Assembly: GCF_018326425.1 (NCBI RefSeq)
Contig: NZ_AP024601.1
Location: 1,042,001 to 1,106,000, forward strand
DNA: 64,000 nucleotides
Source: Polycladomyces abyssicola
Lineage (GTDB): Bacteria > Bacillota > Bacilli > Thermoactinomycetales > JIR-001
Direction: 5' to 3'
Shown: positions 8,702 through 18,172 of the stretch, one piece after another
Layout of the letters: every line of letters starts with the position of its first letter
Numbering within the stretch: the first letter of the stretch is position 1
Notes under the pieces: generated by a model
What the model was told of the DNA's origin: nothing
What the model saw: only the letters and a program-made list of their open reading frames with translations
The model's database searches: none
Program-made: the position numbers and the translations under genes

Positions 8702-10171
8702 ATGAAACTCGTCATCAACCGCCAATCCAAAGTGCCGCTCGCCCAGCAGATCCACCAAGCCATTGCCGACCGGATTTTGTCCGGACATCTCGAGCGGGGT
8801 GCCCGGTTGCCTTCCGTCCGCCAGTTGGCCAAGATGTTGCAGGTAAGTCCGGTCACGGTGGTTCATGCACTGGATCTGTTGGAGGCGGAAGGATTGATCA
8901 CCCGTGTCCATGGCAAAGGAACGTTCGTCTATGAAGAACATGCGAAAACCGATCAGACGACAGAACGACAAAAAACGTTTCCTGTCGTGGACTATTTATA
9001 TCGCTCGCAATATTGGCAGTATCAGAAGAGTGAAGTCCCCATCGATTTTGCCCAATCGGTCGTACATCCTTCTCTGTTGCCCACGCAGGCGTTGGCGGAC
9101 AGTATTCGACGCTTGATCCGGGAGGAACCGGACGTATTGGTGCAATACGGCGAGATTCAGGGAGATCTCGCGTTGCGTCAAGCTTTGGCGCGGTACATCA
9201 GCGGGGAACGGATTACCGCTTCCGCTCATGAAATCTTGGTGACCAATGGCTCGCAACAGGCAATCGATCTGGTGGCGCGGAGTTTTGTGGGCCCGCAGGA
9301 CGTGGTTGTCACCGAAGAGCCCACTTACACGGCGGCCATCGATGCGTTTCGCAGTCGGGGCGCCACCGTGCTTTCCGTACCGGTGGACGAACATGGGATG
9401 CGGATCGATGAGTTGACCGGTCTGTTGGATCGATGCACACCCAAATTGATCTACACGATCCCCTCCTTTCACAACCCGACGGGTTCGGTGATGAGCGTCA
9501 AGCGGCGGCGGGAGTTGATTGACATCGCTTCTGAAGTCAATTGCCTGGTATTGGAGGATGATCCATGGAGCGAAATCCATTTTGATGAACCGCCCCCGCC
9601 GCATCTCAAATCGATGGATGAAACGGGCAATGTCATTTATATCAAAGGACTGGGTAAAATCTTATCCCCAGGTTGCCGGATCGGTTTTTTGATCGCGACC
9701 GGCCCGGTATTGGAACGATTGGTGGCGGCCAAGACCAATGCCGACCTGGGAAACCCCCTGCTGAATCAGAGAGTCATCCTTCCCTTGTTCGAAAACGGAT
9801 CGATCCGGGAAAGCCTGCGCCGTCTTCGGGAAACGTTGCGCGAAAGACGGAATTTGACGCTTCGTGTGTTGGAACGGCATGCACCCGACGGTGTGACTTG
9901 GAAGATTCCCAAAGGCGGCTTTAATGTATGGGTGTCATTGCCTGAAGGAGCCAATGCCAACGAACTGATGGCGGAGGCAGAAAAAGTTGGCATTCGGTTT
10001 TTGCCGGGGTCTGCGTGTGATCCCAATCAGATTCAGTGGCGGCATTTACGTATCAGTTTCTCGCCGACTACGGAGGCAGATTTGGAGCAAGGTCTCACTA
10101 CACTCTGTCACGTGATGGAACGGTATCTCTCTTTGCTCGTGAACAAAAAAGGAAAGTCGCCTTTGTTTTGA
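8702..10171 (+). CDS. MocR/PdxR-type transcriptional regulator (GntR HTH plus aminotransferase-like domain)
   Basis: 489 residues. N-terminal GntR winged helix (about 5-75: PLAQQIHQAIADRILSGHL, SVRQLAKMLQVSPVTVVHAL, HGKGTFVYEE), then a fold-type I aminotransferase domain with NPTG (PSFHNPTGSVMS) and the PLP lysine in YIKGLGKILSPGCRIGFL. Start ATG 8702 chosen because GGAG lies nine bases before it; GTG 8693 is possible. The divergent pdxS suggests a PdxR that senses PLP and controls pdxS. Other MocR roles cannot be excluded. Confidence 0.88.
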   Translation: MKLVINRQSKVPLAQQIHQAIADRILSGHLERGARLPSVRQLAKMLQVSPVTVVHALDLLEAEGLITRVHGKGTFVYEEHAKTDQTTERQKTFPVVDYLYRSQYWQYQKSEVPIDFAQSVVHPSLLPTQALADSIRRLIREEPDVLVQYGEIQGDLALRQALARYISGERITASAHEILVTNGSQQAIDLVARSFVGPQDVVVTEEPTYTAAIDAFRSRGATVLSVPVDEHGMRIDELTGLLDRCTPKLIYTIPSFHNPTGSVMSVKRRRELIDIASEVNCLVLEDDPWSEIHFDEPPPPHLKSMDETGNVIYIKGLGKILSPGCRIGFLIATGPVLERLVAAKTNADLGNPLLNQRVILPLFENGSIRESLRRLRETLRERRNLTLRVLERHAPDGVTWKIPKGGFNVWVSLPEGANANELMAEAEKVGIRFLPGSACDPNQIQWRHLRISFSPTTEADLEQGLTTLCHVMERYLSLLVNKKGKSPLF

Positions 10172-10351
10172 GCCACAGTCGTTTTTGGGGTTTGACGGAC
10201 ATGGTTCTATTTTATATTAGAAAAACCAAAAAAGAGTATCACAAGCAGATAAAATAATAATAGACAACCTTATACAAAATGATAAAATATATACATGGCA
10301 AAACATGACTATCCCAAATGAAAACAAGCTACTATGACAGGGGGCGTAGGT

Positions 10352-11374
10352 TTGCCGGAACCGAATTGGTTGTCCATCGCCATCCGACTGGGTGCATCCG
10401 ATTTGCACCTCTCCGTGGCTCATCGACCGTACATGCGTCTGGACGGCAGGATCTGTCCCATGAGTAATGAGGTTTTGACGGTTGATGATGTAAACGTTTG
10501 GGGGATTGCGTTGCTGGGGGAAAGAGGGTGGAAATGTGCACGGGAACGGAATGAAACTGACACGGCGTCCGAATGGAACGGGTCGACGCGTATCCGTGTA
10601 CATACATTTCACAAAGGGGCGGGGGAGATGGCCATATCCGTCCGCATTTTGCCCACCTGCATTCCCACACCCGAAAGTATCGGCATTCCGCAATCCGTGT
10701 TGCAACTTTCTGAGCGGATGCATGGTCTGTTGGTGGTCGTCGGACCGACGGGAGCAGGGAAAACGACAACCGTAGCCGCTTTGGTACACCATTTGAACAC
10801 GCACTACGCATTGCGGATCATCACGTTGGAAGACCCGATCGAGTATCGGCACATTCCTTGGCGATCGATGATCGAGCAGAGGGAAGTCGGGTGCGATACC
10901 ACGGGGTTTGATCGAGGATTGTATGCGGCTTTGCGGCAAGATCCAGATTGTCTGGTTGTGGGGGAGTTACGTGACCGGGAAACGATGCATACCGCCATTC
11001 GTGCCGCAGAAACAGGCAGATTGGTATTGGCGACGATGCATGCCGCGGACACGGTCTCGGCAGTGTACCGGTTGATTGACGCATTCCCTGCCGATCAACA
11101 GTCTTATGTCCGTATGCAGTTGTCCGAACAATTGGCCGGTGTAGTCGCGCAACGGCTGTTGCCCCGAAGGGAGGAGGGCGGCCGTGTGGCTGCATTTGAG
11201 GTGTTGATCAACACCCCTGCTGCAGCCAATCTCATCCGCTCAGGTCAACTTCATCAGCTTCCGTCACTCATGCAGGCAGGGACAGCATGGGGGATGCAAA
11301 CGTTCGAACAGGAGATGGATCGCTTGCTGCAAATGGGAGCGATTGACTCTGGAGCAGTGAAATCATGGATGTGA
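10352..11374 (+). CDS. PilT/GspE-family secretion ATPase
   Basis: Hexameric ATPase of type IV pilus or competence machines. About 340 residues; TTG at 10352 has AGGGGGCG upstream, an ATG at 10334 does not. N-terminus ASDLHLSVAHRPYMRLDG, Walker A VVGPTGAGKTTTVA near residue 133, Asp box TLEDPIEY, Walker B LVVGELRDRETM, His box LATMHAADTVSAVYR, and the PilT-like C-terminus RSGQLHQLPSLMQAG with GMQTFEQEMDRLL. By these features it is closer to PilT than to ComGA. It overlaps comC by 10 bases. No other pilus genes are nearby. Confidence 0.85.
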   Translation: MPEPNWLSIAIRLGASDLHLSVAHRPYMRLDGRICPMSNEVLTVDDVNVWGIALLGERGWKCARERNETDTASEWNGSTRIRVHTFHKGAGEMAISVRILPTCIPTPESIGIPQSVLQLSERMHGLLVVVGPTGAGKTTTVAALVHHLNTHYALRIITLEDPIEYRHIPWRSMIEQREVGCDTTGFDRGLYAALRQDPDCLVVGELRDRETMHTAIRAAETGRLVLATMHAADTVSAVYRLIDAFPADQQSYVRMQLSEQLAGVVAQRLLPRREEGGRVAAFEVLINTPAAANLIRSGQLHQLPSLMQAGTAWGMQTFEQEMDRLLQMGAIDSGAVKSWM

Positions 11375-12072
11375 TCGGGGTATGGGCGACGGTTGGTGGT
11401 TGGTGGGTGGGGGGCTGGCTGGTACGCTTCAGTTGGTTTCTCTGCACTCGATGGGGAAGCGGGTTCCCATCGAAATGGCATCATATCTCCATGTGGCACC
11501 CCGCCATGGAATGGATCATGCCGGTGTGTTTAGGAGGGGTTTACGGGCTTCTCGCTGTATTGGGCCCCGGGATACCTGAGTCGGCGGTAGCGATGTTGTT
11601 GTTTGCCGTGTTGTTGGTCGTGACGATTACCGATTTGCACCTGCAGTGGATACCGGATATGGTCATTTACCCAGCCACATGGTTGTTTGCCATCCTTCGA
11701 TTGTGGGTGGGGCCCCAACCTTGGACTACCTACTTTACCGGTTGTTTGACCGGAGGTTTGATGTTGGCGATTCTGGCTTGGATCAGCAAGGGGATCGGAT
11801 GGGGAGACGTCAAACTCTTGGGAATGGCTGGCTGGGTGTTGGGATGGCCTGCCGTAGGGGTTGCACTGTGGCTCTCCGTGTGTGTCGGTGGCGTGACAGC
11901 GTTGTGGTGGTGGGCAACTGGTCGTGTTGGTGCGGGAGAGGCGATTCCTTTTGGTCCGTTTTTGGCGACAGGGATCGTCACTGCCTATTTCTGGGGAGAG
12001 GCATGGGCGGCATGGTATGGCTCGCTTCTGGCGGGTTCTATCTTCTCTAGCAAAACCATATACATGTGGTAG
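11365..12072 (+). CDS. comC: Prepilin peptidase (ComC/PilD, A24 family)
   Basis: Membrane aspartyl protease that trims prepilins. 235 residues with about six hydrophobic segments. The two catalytic aspartates are in ITDLHLQWIPD (about residue 91) and GWGDVKLLGM (about residue 149). The N-terminal part lacks the four-Cys methylase motif seen in many PilD proteins. The position between a pilus ATPase and spoIIB matches comC of B. subtilis. Confidence 0.88.
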   Translation: MDVIGVWATVGGWWVGGWLVRFSWFLCTRWGSGFPSKWHHISMWHPAMEWIMPVCLGGVYGLLAVLGPGIPESAVAMLLFAVLLVVTITDLHLQWIPDMVIYPATWLFAILRLWVGPQPWTTYFTGCLTGGLMLAILAWISKGIGWGDVKLLGMAGWVLGWPAVGVALWLSVCVGGVTALWWWATGRVGAGEAIPFGPFLATGIVTAYFWGEAWAAWYGSLLAGSIFSSKTIYMW

Positions 12073-12096
12073 CAGATTGGATAAGGAGAGATGACC

Positions 12097-13206
12097 ATGC
12101 CCCAACCCCGGATCACACTGCGTTCCCAGTCCCCCGGTGGGAAGGGGGAGCCCGCCGAAGCTCCCAAACAAATCAAAGTAGGTGGCAAACCGCTGTCGCC
12201 GAAGGTTGAAACAAACCGGGAAGATCCAACGTCTATGACAACAGAGGTTGTCCGTTCCAAGGAGGAGGAATCAATCCGTTCCCGGTTTCCGCTCGTGTTT
12301 TCAACGTATGAGGAGCAGTGGGATGAAGGGATTGGATGGCGTTCCCCGTCCTCTCCCCTGCATTCTCGTCGGAATCGGGTTTCGCTGTTTTCAGGTTGGC
12401 CGGCGGGTTGGTTGATCCTGTCCATCATCGGTGCGATCGTGTTGGGCACATTGATGGGGATGACGCTGTTGTCTACATTTTTTTCGGGTGATGCTGTGCA
12501 CACCCGCACGATTGATTCCCATCTGAAGAGCACCCCGTCGGATTTGGAGAATGGAAAAGTCTCGCAAAAACCGGGCGCGGCTGTTTCGCTTCCCTCCTTG
12601 CAGGCGGTCCTCTTGCAGGCAGGAAGTTATTCCGAAAAAAAGAGAGCGCAACAAACAGTGGAAGGTCTTCGGAGCGAAGGGTGGGCGTCGGTGATGACGC
12701 CCGATCCACCGCATCGGATCTATCTGGGGGTGGGCATCAATCGGGATGACGCCCTGAAGCTGTCCGTCATCTATCAAAAACAGAATGTCCAGGTCTATCT
12801 GAAGGACTGGGTCGTAAGAGGCGATGGGGTTCGCATCCCGGAAGAACAAGCTCGTTCGTCCAAGGAGATGGCGGTTTTTGCGGAAAAAGGGCATGAATTG
12901 TTTCATCGGTTGGGCCAACAGACAGTGTCTCATTTGCAGAGCAACAACACCGTGACGGCTTTTTCGGGGATGACCGATTTGCAGAAACAGTATCAAGCGT
13001 ATGTGATCCAAGGTACCCGATTGGAATCCAAACTGCCCAAAAAAGCGAAGTCGGCAGCTCTGGGCATGATGCAGGCGCTGGATCTTGCAGTGCAGGGCGC
13101 GGAGGAAGCACAGAAAAACCCCAGTTCTGCTCTTATTTGGCAGATGCAAGAGGGGTTGGTTCGCTATGCACTGGCTTATGAACAATTCGTGTCGGCCTGG
13201 AAGTGA
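12097..13206 (+). CDS. spoIIB: SpoIIB-like membrane protein with SPOR domain
   Basis: 369 residues. A charged cytoplasmic N-terminus of about 105 residues, one membrane helix (WLILSIIGAIVLGTLMGMTL) and an extracytoplasmic SPOR-like repeat (AVLLQAGSYSEKKRAQQTVE ... RIYLGVGINRDDALKLS), then a helical tail. SpoIIB helps engulfment by targeting the septum. Called mostly from context (comC before, maf after, as in B. subtilis) plus architecture; sequence conservation is low. ATG 12097 is preferred over 12091 because AAGGAG is then 8 bases away. Confidence 0.75.
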   Translation: MPQPRITLRSQSPGGKGEPAEAPKQIKVGGKPLSPKVETNREDPTSMTTEVVRSKEEESIRSRFPLVFSTYEEQWDEGIGWRSPSSPLHSRRNRVSLFSGWPAGWLILSIIGAIVLGTLMGMTLLSTFFSGDAVHTRTIDSHLKSTPSDLENGKVSQKPGAAVSLPSLQAVLLQAGSYSEKKRAQQTVEGLRSEGWASVMTPDPPHRIYLGVGINRDDALKLSVIYQKQNVQVYLKDWVVRGDGVRIPEEQARSSKEMAVFAEKGHELFHRLGQQTVSHLQSNNTVTAFSGMTDLQKQYQAYVIQGTRLESKLPKKAKSAALGMMQALDLAVQGAEEAQKNPSSALIWQMQEGLVRYALAYEQFVSAWK

Positions 13207-13463
13207 GCGAAATCTTGCTTGTTCGCCCCCTTTGATTTTGCTACACTAAAAACGAGAGTGGTCCTATGAGGTTTTGAATGGTTTCACCTTCAACCCGCTG
13301 AAGATCCTTCCGTCCTGCTTGTTGCCTTCCGTCTTGGGGAAGGTTCTTCTTGTCTTCCCGAATGCCGTCATAACTGAACGGGACATGTTCCCATACTCCT
13401 TCGTGCAGACTATCACATGTCTGGTTATTCAACACGTTTGCTGTTTAAAGACTGGAGGCGTTG
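13207..13463. other. Intergenic region before maf
   Basis: 257 bases without a convincing gene. A short TACACT -10-like box lies near 13240 and could start the maf-radC-mre unit. Small open frames here have no ribosome-binding site and resemble nothing I know. Confidence 0.4.
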
Positions 13464-14102
13464 GTGTTGATCAAGCGGGCACTGGTTCTCGCATCCGCTT
13501 CCCCTCGCCGCCGTGAGGTTTTAAGCGGCTTAGGTCTTTCATTTGAAGTAATACCCAGTACAATCGACGAACAGATATCCCGGCCGCTTCCTCCAGGTGA
13601 AATGGTGGAACAACTGGCGCTCCGAAAAGCCGAGGACGTCGCCCGATCCTGCAAGTATTCTCTGGTCATCGGCGCGGACACCGTCGTCGTGCTGGACGGT
13701 AAGGTCCTGGGCAAACCGGCGGATCGTCGGGAAGCGTATGCGATGTTGGAGCGGCTGCAAGGCAGAACCCATCAGGTATACAGTGGCCTTGCGCTGGTGG
13801 AAACGGACAGAGATGGGCAGATATCTCGCCGGAGTGTCCGCCATCGCATTACCCGGGTTCACATGCGGCCCATGAGCCCCGACGAGATCGAATGGTACAT
13901 CTATACGAATGAACCGATGGACAAAGCCGGTTCCTACGGCATTCAGGGTCTGGGATCCTTCTGGGTCACGGGGATTGATGGTTGTTACACCAACGTGGTG
14001 GGCCTTTCGGTCCCTTTGCTGTACGAAATGGTGCGGGACATGGGGTATTCGTTGATCGATTTCACCAAATTTGGGCCATCGGACGGGAGAACCCGGCGAT
14101 GA
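13464..14102 (+). CDS. maf: Maf-family nucleotide pyrophosphatase
   Basis: House-cleaning nucleoside triphosphate pyrophosphatase (dTTP/UTP type by family), about 212 residues. N-terminal signature LASASPRRREVLSGLGL, then IGADTVVVLDGKVLGKP and the C-terminal EPMDKAGSYGIQGLGS with the catalytic-region Asp and Lys residues. TTG 13461, GTG 13464 and TTG 13467 are all in frame; GGAGG at 13454 best fits 13464 or 13467. First gene of the maf-radC-mre run. Confidence 0.93.
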   Translation: MLIKRALVLASASPRRREVLSGLGLSFEVIPSTIDEQISRPLPPGEMVEQLALRKAEDVARSCKYSLVIGADTVVVLDGKVLGKPADRREAYAMLERLQGRTHQVYSGLALVETDRDGQISRRSVRHRITRVHMRPMSPDEIEWYIYTNEPMDKAGSYGIQGLGSFWVTGIDGCYTNVVGLSVPLLYEMVRDMGYSLIDFTKFGPSDGRTRR

Positions 14103-14120
14103 AAGTCGGGAGATGCGGGG

Positions 14121-14840
14121 GTGCAACGTGTGAACCCGGGCGCACATTTGAGAATCCGGGATGTACCGGAAAGCGAACGTCCCCGTGAGCGGATGATGCG
14201 CGAGGGGGCTGAGCGCTTGTCCAATGCGGAGCTGGTGGCGATTCTGCTACGGACGGGCACATCGTCGGAATCGGCTCTCCGTCTGGCGGAACGTGTGCTC
14301 ACGCAAACGGGCGGACTGCGTGAATTGGCTGATGTGACACTCAACGAGCTGATGAACATTCGCGGGATCGGCCCGGCCAAGGCGGTCCAACTGTTTGCGG
14401 GGATCGAATTGGGCAGGCGGATCTCCCGTACGCTGCCCCCCGAGCGAAAAGCGGTTCGTTCGCCGAAAGATGCCGCTGACTGGGTCATGGAGGAGATGCG
14501 CCACCTCAAGCAGGAGCATTTCGTTTGTCTCTTTTTAAACACCAAAAATCATGTACTCGAAAAAGAGCGCATTTTTGTCGGGACTTTGAACAGTTCAGTC
14601 GTTCACCCGAGGGAAGTGTTCCGTCAAGCGATTCGCCGCAGTGCCGCCGGCGTCATTTGCTTCCACAATCATCCCAGTGGAGATCCGAGCCCGAGTGTGG
14701 AAGATATTCAGGTGACGGAACGGTTATTTCGGGCAGGAAGGATCGTCGGGATTGAATTGATCGATCATATTATCATTGGTGACGGCGTGTTTTTCAGTAT
14801 GCGCGAAAACGAGTATCTGCCTGGCGAACCGCGAGAGTGA
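14121..14840 (+). CDS. radC: RadC-family JAB-domain protein
   Basis: 239 residues. N-terminal helix-hairpin-helix region (AERLSNAELVAILLRTG, then LMNIRGIGPAKAVQLFAGIE) followed by a JAB/MPN metallo domain whose zinc motif is HNHPSGDPSPSVED near residue 180. The old DNA-repair name is not well supported for the family; the true substrate is unknown. GTG 14121 lies behind CGGGG. Gene order maf-radC-mreB is standard. Confidence 0.92.
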   Translation: MQRVNPGAHLRIRDVPESERPRERMMREGAERLSNAELVAILLRTGTSSESALRLAERVLTQTGGLRELADVTLNELMNIRGIGPAKAVQLFAGIELGRRISRTLPPERKAVRSPKDAADWVMEEMRHLKQEHFVCLFLNTKNHVLEKERIFVGTLNSSVVHPREVFRQAIRRSAAGVICFHNHPSGDPSPSVEDIQVTERLFRAGRIVGIELIDHIIIGDGVFFSMRENEYLPGEPRE

Positions 14841-14918
14841 CGGGAGGGTGGACGGCTGATGCGCATAGGGATAGAGTTGGGAAGCAATGAAGAGGACAGT
14901 CGGAAGGAGAGATTCCCG

Positions 14919-15962
14919 ATGTTTGGCGGATTTACGAGGGATATGGGGATTGATCTGGGCACTGCGAATACATTGGTATACGTGAAAGGACAGGGGATCG
15001 TCGTGCGCGAGCCTTCCGTCGTGGCTATGGAAACCGGGACGGAAGAAATCAAGGCGGTCGGCAACGAAGCGAAACGAATGATCGGACGTACCCCGGGCAA
15101 CATCGTGGCGATCCGTCCGATGAAGGATGGTGTGATCGCCGATTACAATACGACGGCGACCATGATTGAGTACTTCATTCGTCAGGCCCAAAAACAACAC
15201 CGGATCTATATTCCACGCAAACCCAACGTGATGGTGTGTGTACCCTCGGGCGTCACACCCGTGGAGAAGCGGGCAGTGGAAGAAGCGACGCGCCAAGCGG
15301 GGGCCAAGGAAGCATACACGATTGAGGAGCCGTTTGCAGCGGCGATCGGTGCGGAATTGCCGGTATGGGAACCGACCGGCAGCATGGTGGTTGATATCGG
15401 TGGGGGAACGACGGAAGTGGCCGTCATCTCGTTGGGAGGAATCGTAACGAGCAAATCGCTTCGTGTGGCCGGCGACGAGATGGATGAAGCCATCATTCAA
15501 TACATCAAAAAGAATTATAACCTGATGATCGGAGAGCGCACCGCGGAGACATTGAAGTTGGAGATTGGATCCGCTATGCCGACAGACGACGGCAAGGCGA
15601 TGGATATTCGCGGTCGCGACCTGATCACAGGGTTGCCCAAAACGATCCATATCACTTCCCGGGAAATAGCCGAGGCGTTGTCCGACACAGTGGATGAAAT
15701 TTTAGACGCGGTGAAACAGACGTTGGAGCAAACCCCGCCCGAATTGGCCGCTGACATCATGGATCGCGGTATTGTGCTGACGGGCGGCGGTGCCTTGTTA
15801 CGCAATTTGGACAAGCGGATGAGCCTGGAAACTGAGATGCCGGTGGTCGTGGCGGACAATCCGCTTGATTGTGTAGCCATCGGCACCGGTCGGGCGTTGG
15901 AAAACATCCATTTGTTCACATCCGGTTCGTCCACGGGCTTCCGATTCGGACGACGTCGGTAA
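14919..15962 (+). CDS. mreB: Rod shape-determining protein MreB
   Basis: Bacterial actin that guides lateral wall synthesis. 347 residues from the ATG at 14919, with AAGGAGA eight bases upstream; the frame opens 20 codons earlier but those are not MreB-like. N-terminus [20 protein letters not shown] (phosphate 1), [18 protein letters not shown] (phosphate 2), [13 protein letters not shown] (adenosine motif). mreC follows after 15 bases. Confidence 0.97.
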   Translation: MFGGFTRDMGIDLGTANTLVYVKGQGIVVREPSVVAMETGTEEIKAVGNEAKRMIGRTPGNIVAIRPMKDGVIADYNTTATMIEYFIRQAQKQHRIYIPRKPNVMVCVPSGVTPVEKRAVEEATRQAGAKEAYTIEEPFAAAIGAELPVWEPTGSMVVDIGGGTTEVAVISLGGIVTSKSLRVAGDEMDEAIIQYIKKNYNLMIGERTAETLKLEIGSAMPTDDGKAMDIRGRDLITGLPKTIHITSREIAEALSDTVDEILDAVKQTLEQTPPELAADIMDRGIVLTGGGALLRNLDKRMSLETEMPVVVADNPLDCVAIGTGRALENIHLFTSGSSTGFRFGRRR

Positions 15963-15977
15963 CCGGGGTGATCGCCG

Positions 15978-16841
15978 TTGTTGTCGCGACTGTTTGGGAA
16001 TCGAAGATTGTTGGTGTTGTTGTTGTCGATGATCGCCCTGTTGTCCATGATGGGAATGACTCGCGGAGAGCGCAACGAATTGACGCTCCCCGAGCGCTGG
16101 ATCAAAAACGTGACGGACACGGTGGGAAGTGGGTTGTATCGACCCACTTCCGTTTTGGTCGGGTGGTTTCATGCTTCTCCGCCGGAGGCTGCCACTTCCA
16201 CTCAGGTACTGCAGTTGAAATCGCAACTGGCAAAACTACAAGAGGAGAACCGCCAGTTAAAAGAGATCATCGGATACCGGAAAGGAAATGAAGTTTCCTA
16301 TATTGCGGCCCATGTGGTGGCGCGCAATCCGGATCGGTGGAACAACCGGGTGGTGATTGATCGCGGTACGGAAGACGGGGTATTGCTCAATATGCCGGTG
16401 ATTACCAACCAAGGGCTGATTGGGCGGGTCACAGCGGTTACCGGGCACATGGCCGATGTCCAGTTGCTGACCGATTCGGACGAAAGCCCCGGCATCGCGG
16501 CGCATTTGCAGACCACACACGGAACCTATTTCGGCATTGTGGACGGTTTTGACGAAGGACGAAAACGCTTGGTCATGAAGTATATCCCGGCAACGGCCAA
16601 ACCGAAAAAAGGCGATATTGTGGTTACGTCCGACCAATCCGACATCTATACCGGCGGTTTGCTGATCGGCACTGTGGACGGTGTCGCACCCGGTGAGTAC
16701 GGGGTGGACAAGACGGTGTACGTCAAACCGGCGGCCTCCTTGGAACAGCTAAGCTATGTGCTGGTCGTGCGCGACCCGGAGAAGATTCAACTGCGTCAGT
16801 TTGAACGTCAGACGGGTGCCGCCGGCAATGGGGGGAAATGA
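15978..16841 (+). CDS. mreC: Rod shape-determining protein MreC
   Basis: 287 residues. One N-terminal membrane helix (RLLVLLLSMIALLSMMGM), a coiled coil (LQLKSQLAKLQEENRQLKEI) and the paired beta-barrel domain (VVIDRGTEDGVLLNMPVITN, GLIGRVTAVTGHMADVQLLTD). It bridges MreB to extracellular wall enzymes. TTG start (15978 or 15981) behind GGGGTGAT. The end overlaps mreD by four bases. Confidence 0.93.
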   Translation: MLSRLFGNRRLLVLLLSMIALLSMMGMTRGERNELTLPERWIKNVTDTVGSGLYRPTSVLVGWFHASPPEAATSTQVLQLKSQLAKLQEENRQLKEIIGYRKGNEVSYIAAHVVARNPDRWNNRVVIDRGTEDGVLLNMPVITNQGLIGRVTAVTGHMADVQLLTDSDESPGIAAHLQTTHGTYFGIVDGFDEGRKRLVMKYIPATAKPKKGDIVVTSDQSDIYTGGLLIGTVDGVAPGEYGVDKTVYVKPAASLEQLSYVLVVRDPEKIQLRQFERQTGAAGNGGK

Positions 16842-17365
16842 TGGTGTATCGCGCAGTCTTCGTCGGGTGCCTTTTCTTTTTATTGGTGTTGGAAGGAACG
16901 GTGTTGCAATGGGTGCTTCCCCAGGCTTGGGGAAGCACTATTGTGATTGTTCCCCAATTGGTGGTGGCCGGTGTGGTCATTCTCTCACTGTTTCGTGGGG
17001 AACGAGCCGGACTGATTTACGGTTTCGGTTTCGGTCTGTTGTATGATGTTGTGTATGGTCCGGTCCTTGGCATGCACGCATTTACAATGGCGGCAGTCGG
17101 CTATTTCGCCGGTCTCATTTCCCGTCAATTCGCCCCCGGTGCGATCGTGTCGTTACTGACCACGTCACTCAGTATCACGGTCCATCTGATCATGACATAC
17201 GGTTTGTTTCGTCTGTTTGGATTGACGGATATGGATTGGAATCAGGCTTTGGTTTATCACGTCGCGCCGTCCGTGGTGTTCAATGTTGTAGCCGCCCTCC
17301 CTGTCGACCGTGTGTTTCGGTGGGTGAACCAGAAATGGGATACCCGTTCCCTTTCATTTGATTGA
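16838..17365 (+). CDS. mreD: Rod shape-determining protein MreD
   Basis: 175-residue membrane protein with about five hydrophobic segments (FVGCLFFLLVLEGTVLQWV, LIYGFGFGLLYDVVYGPVLG). Part of the elongasome. ATGA overlap with mreC indicates translational coupling. Family assignment rests on hydrophobicity, size and position. Confidence 0.9.
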   Translation: MMVYRAVFVGCLFFLLVLEGTVLQWVLPQAWGSTIVIVPQLVVAGVVILSLFRGERAGLIYGFGFGLLYDVVYGPVLGMHAFTMAAVGYFAGLISRQFAPGAIVSLLTTSLSITVHLIMTYGLFRLFGLTDMDWNQALVYHVAPSVVFNVVAALPVDRVFRWVNQKWDTRSLSFD

Positions 17366-17467
17366 TCCCGTTACGCCTTGCGTTCCGCCGTGAACCGCCC
17401 CTTGGTGGAAGAAGGAAATTGCGTGAGATTCGCCGAAATCCATATGTTGAGACGGGGTGACACGAGC

Positions 17468-18142
17468 ATGAAAAAAGTGCTAAAACCGGGCGTAACCATC
17501 AAGGGGACCAAAGATGGGCTGCTGTTTTTATTTGACGATTCACGCCCGTTTTCCGACATCCTGAATGAATTGAAGCATAAATTGGACAGCGGCGGCCCGA
17601 TATGGGACGGTCCCGATACCCGTGTGTGGATCAAGCTGGGACAAAGGCAGATCACACAGCAGGAAGAAGCGGAGATGCGTAAGCTGTTTTCGCTTCGCAA
17701 AAACCTGATCATCACATCCATCGAGGCGGACGGCATGCCATATCTAGCAGACGGGAATACGGGGATTCGCATGTTGACCGGCACGGTTCGGTCGGGGCAA
17801 GTGTTGGAACATCGGGGCGATTTGTTGTTGATGGGGGATGTCAATCCGGGTGGATGCGTCCGCACGACGGGCAGCTTGTATGTTTTGGGCGCCTTGCGCG
17901 GGCTGGCTCATGCCGGCAGTGAAGGCGACGAGACAGCGATCATCGCTGCCGCTCAGTTTCGTCCGACGCAGTTGCGCATCGCGGATACCATCTCCCGTCC
18001 GCCCGACGAGTGGGACGAATCGGATGTGGAGATGAAGTTCGCCTATTTGGTCAATCATCAGATTGCGGTGGACAAGATTCATCATTTCAGCCTCATTCGA
18101 CCAGATAAAGAATGGAAAGAAAACCGAATGCGGCGATGGTAA
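17468..18142 (+). CDS. minC: Septum site-determining protein MinC
   Basis: FtsZ inhibitor that stops division at the poles. 224 residues from the ATG at 17468 (GGGGTGACACGAGC upstream). N-terminal domain MKKVLKPGVTIKGTKDGLLF, linker, then the C-terminal beta-helix (TVRSGQVLEHRGDLLLMGDV, GSLYVLGALRGLAHAGSEGD) that binds MinD and itself. minD starts 30 bases later. Confidence 0.94.
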   Translation: MKKVLKPGVTIKGTKDGLLFLFDDSRPFSDILNELKHKLDSGGPIWDGPDTRVWIKLGQRQITQQEEAEMRKLFSLRKNLIITSIEADGMPYLADGNTGIRMLTGTVRSGQVLEHRGDLLLMGDVNPGGCVRTTGSLYVLGALRGLAHAGSEGDETAIIAAAQFRPTQLRIADTISRPPDEWDESDVEMKFAYLVNHQIAVDKIHHFSLIRPDKEWKENRMRRW

Positions 18143-18172
18143 GAGGGGGTAAGCCCGAGAGGAGGAGAAGTT

